From positions 1 to 5,945 of the forward strand of contig JAESTG010000133.1 in NCBI GenBank assembly GCA_016763715.1: a DNA stretch of 5,945 bases, written 5' to 3'. This document shows, piece after piece, positions 5,906-5,945 of the stretch (within the stretch, counting starts at the first letter, position 1; the number at the start of each line of letters is the position of its first letter). The DNA is from Flavobacteriaceae bacterium (GTDB taxonomy: Bacteria; Bacteroidota; Bacteroidia; Flavobacteriales; Flavobacteriaceae). Position numbers and translations under genes: made by a program. The notes under the pieces were generated by a model. The model worked only from the letters and a program-made list of their open reading frames with translations, made no database searches and had not been told where the DNA came from.

Positions 5906-5945
5906 AGCTGAACAGAAAAAAAAACTTAAGAAGTTAAAGATTCAA
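5886..5945 (+). CDS. Possible 5' end of a plus-strand gene running off the right edge
   Basis: From ATG at 5886 the frame reads MLMYQAEAEQKKKLKKLKIQ and is still open at the window edge. It is strongly charged and could form a helix or coiled coil. The second ATG (5892) is an alternative start. The same frame is open back to 5754 with a hydrophobic, T-rich reading, so the true start could be upstream. Only 20 codons are visible, and no function can be given. Confidence 0.25.
   Translation, partial: MLMYQAEAEQKKKLKKLKIQ

Noticed and set aside
4886..5945. tRNA, rRNA, riboswitch or toxin-immunity genes
   Set aside because: No cloverleaf, conserved RNA motif or recognisable immunity protein was seen. 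Immunity genes would be expected past the C-terminal end of the RHS gene, left of position 1.

Overview
The window looks like a piece of a Bacteroidota genome, most likely a flavobacterium-like or Saprospira-like marine or environmental species. It is AT-rich. Its main gene belongs to the long, secreted RHS/YD-repeat family with a 'YIWGY...AEI' block and a DUF6443-like block, a type I know almost only from this phylum. There is no Shine-Dalgarno motif before the start codon, which also fits the phylum. The exact genus cannot be read from this sequence.

Left four fifths (positions 1-4885, minus strand): one uninterrupted reading frame of 1628 codons that starts at 4885 and runs off the left edge without a stop. 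I checked every codon for in-frame stops and found none. The protein has a signal peptide, a conserved N-terminal beta-rich region, a middle region with an unusual glycine- and tyrosine-rich insert, an acidic linker, a DUF6443-like segment and a run of YD repeats. The RHS core end and the variable C-terminal tip lie outside the window, so any toxin or enzymatic activity cannot be judged here.

Middle (4886-5206): a non-coding leader and intergenic stretch. It holds several perfect inverted repeats, a possible Bacteroidota-type promoter for the RHS gene, and a probable intrinsic terminator facing the same way. The terminator would separate the RHS gene from whatever is transcribed upstream.

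Right part (5143-5945): one small minus-strand ORF of 90 residues that I do not recognise. It is probably a 5'-truncated remnant, because protein-like sequence continues in frame upstream of its only ATG and in another frame downstream of its stop. Beyond it is a stretch with broken protein-like frames on the minus strand and weak open frames on the plus strand. A charged plus-strand frame leaves through the right edge. This part reads as decayed accessory DNA, as is common beside RHS loci, but no mobile element, RNA gene or CRISPR array could be recognised. No pathway links these genes. The only well-supported functional unit is the RHS protein and its leader.
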